64,000 bases of DNA. It comes from Taxillus chinensis. Its lineage: Eukaryota > Streptophyta > Magnoliopsida > Santalales > Loranthaceae. Where the stretch lies: assembly GCA_023512835.1 (NCBI GenBank), contig CM042088.1, positions 35,915,664 to 35,979,663 on the forward strand. The letters are read 5' to 3'. Made by a program: the position numbers and the translations under genes. Below, in pieces: positions 58,898 through 64,000 of the stretch. Under the pieces are notes generated by a model, which did no database searches, was not told the DNA's origin, and saw only the letters and a list, made by a program, of their open reading frames with translations. Positions within the stretch are counted from its first letter, which is position 1, and each line of letters opens with the position of its first letter.

Positions 58898-59540
58898 CTA
58901 CATAATGGGTCCAAGTCCCATCTTTACCACATGATCCTTGAAACTCTTAATTTGCATGCCTTTAGTCAAGGGATCAGCTATCATCAAATTAGTGCTAATG
59001 TGTTCAATGATCACTTTTCTTTCTTGAACACGTTCTCTCACGACAAGATATTTTATGTTGATATGCTTATTTCGACTTCCACTTATATTATTCTTTGTCA
59101 TGAAAACAGCAGCTGAATTATCACAGTACATTCTTATCGGCCAATTAATAGAGTCAACAACTCTAAGCCCGGATATGAAACCTTTCAACCAAACACCATG
59201 TGAGGTAGCCTCAAAACAAGAAATAAACTCTGCAACCATAGTAGAACTGGCTGTCAAGGTTTGCTTTGCACTCCGCCAAGATATGGCACCATCAGCTAGC
59301 ATGAACACATATCCTGATGTGGATTTAAGTGAATCATTGCAGCCACCGTAGTCAGAGTCTGAATAGCCTACCACTTCAAGATTGTCAGTCCATCTATACA
59401 TAAGCATGTAATCCTTAGTTCCCTTAAGGTACCTCATCACTTTCTTTGCAGCCTTCCAGTGATCGATCCCTGGATTACTCTGATATCGTCCCAATACTCC
59501 AATCGCATATGTAATATCAGGTCTGGTACAAACCTCGAGC
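58898..59540 (-). pseudogene. Copia pol: RNase H and C-terminus
   Basis: After a frameshift near 59537 the frame continues with EVCTRPDITYAIGVLGRYQS, SDSDYGGCNDSLKSTSGYVF and AISWRSAKQTLTASST, then ends with DPLTKGM and a stop at 58898. These are the copia RNase H motifs. The usual STAEAEY is altered to STMVAEF. Confidence 0.85.
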
Positions 59541-60764
59541 ATACATAATGCTACCAATCGCTGAAGCATATGGAACATTTTTCATCTGTTCCCGTTCAAT
59601 GTCATTCCTGGGGCATTGATTCAAACTGAATTGGTCACCCTTCACAATTGGTGCTACATTTGGTGAACAATCTTCCATTCTGAATCTTTTAAGCACTTTG
59701 TTGATATAGGCCTCTTGAGACAATCCTAAAATGCCTTGAGATCTATCTCTATGGATCTTAATGCCAATGACATAAGATGCCTCTCCCATATCTTTCATAT
59801 CAAAGTTACTTGAAAGGAATTGTTTCACTTCACGTAGCAACCCTTTATCATTGGTTGCAAGTAAAATATCATCCACATACAACACAAGAAAACAAACTCT
59901 ACTCCCACTAACCTTAAGATATATGCATTCATCCATGATATTCTCTTCGAAACCGAATGAAGTAATTATTTCATGGAACTTCTTATACCATTGGCGGGAG
60001 GCTTGTTTTAATCCGTATAAGGATTTATTTAACTTACAAACCAAATGTTCACCATCCTTAGAGGAAAAACCTTCAGGTTGTTTCATATAAACCTCTTCCT
60101 CTAAATCACCATTGAGGAATGCAGTTTTCACATCCATTTGATGCAGCTCGAAATCAAAATGAGCTACCAATGCCATAATCACGCGAAGAGAATCTTTTTT
60201 TGAGACAGGAGAAAAGGTCTCCGTATAGTCGATTCCTTCTCTTTGAGTGAACCCTTTAGCAACGAGTCTTGCCTTATATCTCTCGATGTTACCAAGTGAG
60301 TCTCTTTTTGTCTTGAAAACCCATTTACATCCAATGGTTTTTATACCATCAGGCAACTCGACGAGATCCCAAACTCGATTAGATGCCATAGAATCCATCT
60401 CATCTTTCATAGCATTCATCCATAAGTTTGAATCTGTAGAACTTATGGCTTGTGAAAATGACAGAGGGTCATTATCAACTTCAACATTACAATCCGATTC
60501 TTGCAAGTACACTACGTAGTCATCAGAAATAGCTGATCTCCTTTCACGAGTAGATCTCCTTAATGGAACTTGTTCACTTTCATAAGGAACTGGTTCCTCG
60601 TTTACAACATGATCTATCGGATTTTGATCAACAGATTGTGGAATTTCTGTATTTGATTGTCTAACACTCGGTTGAACTTGAGGAGTGTGAACGACAATCA
60701 ACCTATTACTTGATTCAGAGGGTGGAACCGCACAGTGGTCATTTTCTGGAACAATATCCTGAAA
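59538..60764 (-). pseudogene. Copia pol: reverse transcriptase
   Basis: The frame contains WVFKTKRDSLGNIERYKARL, QMDVKTAFLNGDLEEEVYMK, GLKQASRQWY and the catalytic LYVDDILLATND. A TAA stop at 60767-60765 separates it from the integrase. One extra base near 59537 shifts it out of frame with the RNase H. Confidence 0.88.
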
Positions 60765-62501
60765 TTAATCACTCCCACTGATCAAATCATTCTCAAGAAA
60801 TTTAGCATTTCTTGATTCAACAATCCTAGTGCTATGAAACGGACAATAGAATCTATAACCTTTAGACTTTTCGGCATATCTAATGAAATACCCACTAATA
60901 GTCCTTGGGTCAAGCTTCTTCTCTTGTGGGTTGTATATTCTTACTTCCGACGGACATCGCCAAACGCGTATATGTCGCAAACTCGGTTTCCAACCTTTGA
61001 ACAACTCAAAAGATGTTTTAGAAACAACCTTGGAAGGAACTCTGTTTAATATATACGCTGCCGTCGTAAAAGCATCAATCCACAAAAATAATGGAAGTTT
61101 AACATTACTTCTCATGCTACGCACCATGTCAATTAATGTCCGATTTCTTCTTTCCGCTACACCATTTTGGTCTGGGGAATCAGGCATAGTATATTGGGCA
61201 ACAATCCCATGTTCTTGAAGAAACTTAGCAAATGGACCAGGCGCTTGTCCGTTCTCAGTGTACCTACCATAGTACTTTCCACCTCGATCTGATCTCACGA
61301 TCTTAATGTGCTTACCACATTGATTCTCTACTTCAGCCTTAAACAATTTAAAGACATCTAAAGCTTCATCCTTTGAATGAAGTAAGTAGAGATACATATA
61401 TCGCGAATAATCATCTATGAAGGTGATAAAGTATTTCGGATCACTAGCATTCATGTCCGGACAACAAATGTCCATGTGTATGATTTCTAATAAGTCAGAA
61501 CTCCTTTTGGCACCTATTTTGTGTTTATTAGTTTGCTTTCCTTTAATGCAACTAACACAAGTATCAAAGTCATTAAAGTTTAGAGTATCAAGGACACCTT
61601 CCTTTACTAATCTCTTAATTCTCTCAATAGAGATGTGTCCCAATCTCCGGTGCCATAACAAGGAGGAATCCTCATTCATAATACATCTTTTTAAACCAAC
61701 ACTAACATGCATAGAATTATAGTAATTGGTATCACTTTGCAAGCCAAGCTTAAATAAATTATCAGACAATGTACAATAACCAATAATTTCAAAATTTCTG
61801 ATAATACTGAAACCAGAGTCTGCAAAATTAAAGGAAAATCCAAAAGGTAAAAGTCCAGATACAGAAATCAAATTCCTTGCAAAATTAGGAACATAAAATG
61901 TTCTATCCAAATGCAAAGTGAAACCAGTACTTAAAATTAAATTGCATGTTCCAATGGCTTCCACATGTGAAGCTATCTTGTTGCCTGAATAGATAAATCT
62001 TTCACTGTCCACTGGCTTCCTTAGGTTTGTCATATCCTGTAAGGTTTTCGTAACATGGATTGTAGTCCCAGTATCAATCCACCATGTATCATGATTAACA
62101 CTAACCATATTAGATTCATAACAAACAAATGCTAGAAAATTACCTTTCTTCTCAAGCCAAGCCTTGAACTTAATGCAGTCCTTCTTCATATGTCCCTTCT
62201 TTTTACAAAAGTAACACTTTGACTCTTTCTTTATGACTTGATTCACATGAATCTTTCTCTTTTCCTTTTCCTTAATGTGATCCTTTTTCTTCTTTGAAAA
62301 AGAAGTTGTAGCAAAGTTCACCTTTTCGCCTTCTTCCATTAACAATCTACCCTCCTCTTGAGCACACATGGTCATAAGTTCATTAATTGACCATTTGTCC
62401 TTATGTGTGTTATAAAAGATCTTAAAAGGGGCATATTGTTGAGGTAGAGTGCACAAAATGAAATGAACTAGGAAAGATTCTGACATGGTAACTTCTAAAG
62501 T
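60765..62501 (-). pseudogene. Copia gag C-terminus, protease and integrase
   Basis: In order: a zinc knuckle (CYFCKKKGHMKKDC), a protease site (WWIDTGTTIHV), an integrase zinc-binding region (HRRLGHISIERI, then CVSCIKGKQ) and the integrase core with DICCPD, FIDDYSRYMYLYLL and DQNGVAERRNRTL. It is preceded by a TAG stop at 62504-62502 that cuts gag, and ends in TAA at 60767-60765. Confidence 0.88.
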
Positions 62502-62948
62502 CTAAAGTTGAGCCACTATATCCCTCATGCGCATGATATAATCACGCACTCCTTTAACCTCAGTGTGCCTCATGGATGAGAACTTCATAATCAAGGTGCT
62601 GGCGAGAGCCTTATCAGAGGATGCAAATTGCTCATCGATGGCTTGAAGAAGATCTTTGACTTTACTGTACTGAATGACGGAACCTCGAATGCTAGCACTA
62701 ATATGAGTCTTTATGAACATAACTGAGAGACGATTAGATCGCTCCCACTTTTCATAAAGATTAACCGCATTTGGAGAACTATTCTCCGTTATGCTAGGCG
62801 GTTCGTCTTTCCGAATAGCATAATCAATATCCATCCACCCTAAATGCAGTAACACTCTCTCCTTCCACACCTTGTAGTTATCATCTCTTAATTCAGGAAT
62901 TTCACATTTAACATCAGAAATGTTTCCAGGTAAAAGTATTGCAAACAA
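62502..62948 (-). pseudogene. Copia gag N-terminal part
   Basis: The frame covers CEIPELRDDNYKVWKERVLL and later DEQFASSDKALASTLIMKF, typical of the copia gag (UBN2-like) region. A TAG at 62504-62502 replaces a sense codon. No ATG occurs at the expected start; the first in-frame ATG encodes the Met of GWMDIDYA. The start codon may be lost or placed differently. Confidence 0.8.
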
Positions 62949-63590
62949 ATAAATATGCTTATTAACAAAGTTTAAAATTTAACTTTATTCACAATTTACC
63001 AATGTAAATTATGGTGATATGATCTAGTGACATAAAACTTGCCTGTGGGCTAAAGTGTATTCAAATTAGATTCATAATATTACTTTATAGTGAAGCCATC
63101 AAATTAATATTTCTCAATCCCTGTGGGTAAATTAAGAAACACAATCTAATACCACACCCTAATTAACCATACAAATATAATAAAATTTCCTGTGGGCATA
63201 TCTTATTATATTACATATGATTAATTACAACTAATGTCTAGTATCCACATGTGATTTCAATATTAAATTTCCAAGAGTTAGAGATGCTGTGGCTATTCCC
63301 TAACTAATAAAAATTTAAATCACTTGACATTTCACTTTATTATATACCGATTTTTATGTATATAGAACTTATATATTCATTCCAAAATATAAGAATCATA
63401 TAAGTCAAATTTAACATTTACTGGCATAACCAAATGAAAACTAGCTCCTCTCCTTGGATAAAAACAATAAGACGTGAGTCCACCAAAAATCAATATAATC
63501 AAATTGAATTGAAATGTTATCAATTAATAAAACCGAATGATAACTAATTTCCAAGCAAGGCAGAGATTATAACGTCGCTCTGATACCAAA
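62949..63590 (-). other. Copia leader with tRNA-Met primer binding site
   Basis: On the minus strand TTTGGTATCAGAGCGACG (63590-63573) follows the 5' LTR end. It is the site complementary to initiator tRNA-Met. The rest of the leader has no gene; cctgtggg recurs three times (63043, 63119 and 63190). Confidence 0.8.
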
Positions 63591-64000
63591 TGTGGAGAAA
63601 ATAAATCATCTCCAATGTAAATTAGAATATACATATGGAATATATATATATACACACACATCTTGATTATGTTCTTTAACCATATGAACATATATATGAA
63701 AGCGGAAGCAATAAGACAGAAACGATATAAATACCTCCAGCCATTGCCTTTAGTATTTGATTAGAGATTGTACTCTAGTCATTTGAATTGGTCGTCTGAA
63801 ATTTCAATTGACTACCTTCACAATTTCAGCAATCTGCATTCTAGAACTTTTGGTCATTTGAATTGGTCATCTGAAATTTGAATTGACCATTTCAGTTGAC
63901 CACGCCTAATTTCTTCATATCAACGTTCTGGACATTCTGGTCATTCAAATTGGTTGTCTCAAATTTAAAATGACGACCTCCAATCTCTGCAGAATGACTG
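63591..64000 (-). repeat. 5' LTR of the copia element, truncated by the window
   Basis: It matches 57825-58234 of the left LTR, with six substitutions and a change in a TA/CA microsatellite. It continues outside the window. Confidence 0.88.

Larger units (their letters stand above)
57825..64000 (-). mobile_element. Ty1/copia retrotransposon, cut by the right window edge
   Basis: The element has a complete left LTR (3' LTR, 57825-58641), a polypurine tract, a broken gag-pol on the minus strand, a leader with a primer site, and the start of the right LTR (5' LTR, from 63591). The domain order protease, integrase, reverse transcriptase, RNase H makes it copia. The expected full length is about 6.6 kb if both LTRs are equal. 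In the shared 410 bases the LTRs differ by six substitutions plus a microsatellite change. Confidence 0.92.

Overview
The window is nuclear DNA of a flowering plant. The evidence is GT-AG introns, typical plant gene families (a metal tolerance protein of the MTPC2 type, an alpha-class phospholipase D, a group-1 LEA protein, a plant CCCH/KH zinc finger protein) and a dense load of plant transposons in AT-rich DNA. I cannot name the species. No CRISPR array, operon, rRNA or recognisable tRNA gene is present.

Layout. 1-2417: 5' part of a cation-efflux (MTPC2-like) gene on the minus strand, running out of the window on the left, with a decayed duplicate of its second exon. 2.8-3.8 kb: a cluster of Tourist-like MITEs. 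4.0-9.0 kb: a nested transposon stack in which a hAT relic is followed by a Ty3/gypsy-type 5' LTR with a tRNA primer site, and that LTR is split by a second, solo LTR. 9.1-10.1 kb: tandem repeats. 10.65-14.7 kb: a relic fragment of a PLD gene, then the complete PLD gene on the plus strand. 15-22.8 kb: AT-rich DNA with a hAT-like MITE and a second, longer hAT relic. 22.86-23.41 kb: a two-exon gene of unknown function on the minus strand. 24-27.4 kb: MITEs, including two inverted fold-back copies. 27.8-37.6 kb: two further solo LTRs with perfect target-site duplications, the second inserted in a gypsy gag-protease relic. 38.2-39.14 kb: a LEA gene with ABRE-rich upstream DNA and a disturbed reading frame. 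40.8-45.5 kb: relics of both PIF/Harbinger proteins (Myb/SANT-like and transposase, convergent) around a LINE RNase H fragment. 47.9-51.45 kb: the CCCH/KH gene on the minus strand. 55.6-56.1 kb: a complete TRIM-type miniature retrotransposon. 57.8-64 kb: a Ty1/copia element on the minus strand with a truncated right (5') LTR, young LTRs but broken reading frames.

The five host genes have no evident functional connection to one another; they are ordinary islands among transposons. I reconstructed their exon structures by eye from splice sites and phase, and all except the LEA gene give an uninterrupted frame with a standard splice choice. I found no clear candidate for a new biological system. 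The most distinctive items are the LEA frameshift with a frame-restoring acceptor 8 bases downstream, the TRIM element, the duplicated MTPC2 exon, the nested LTRs with exact duplications, the fold-back pair and the unassigned small gene.
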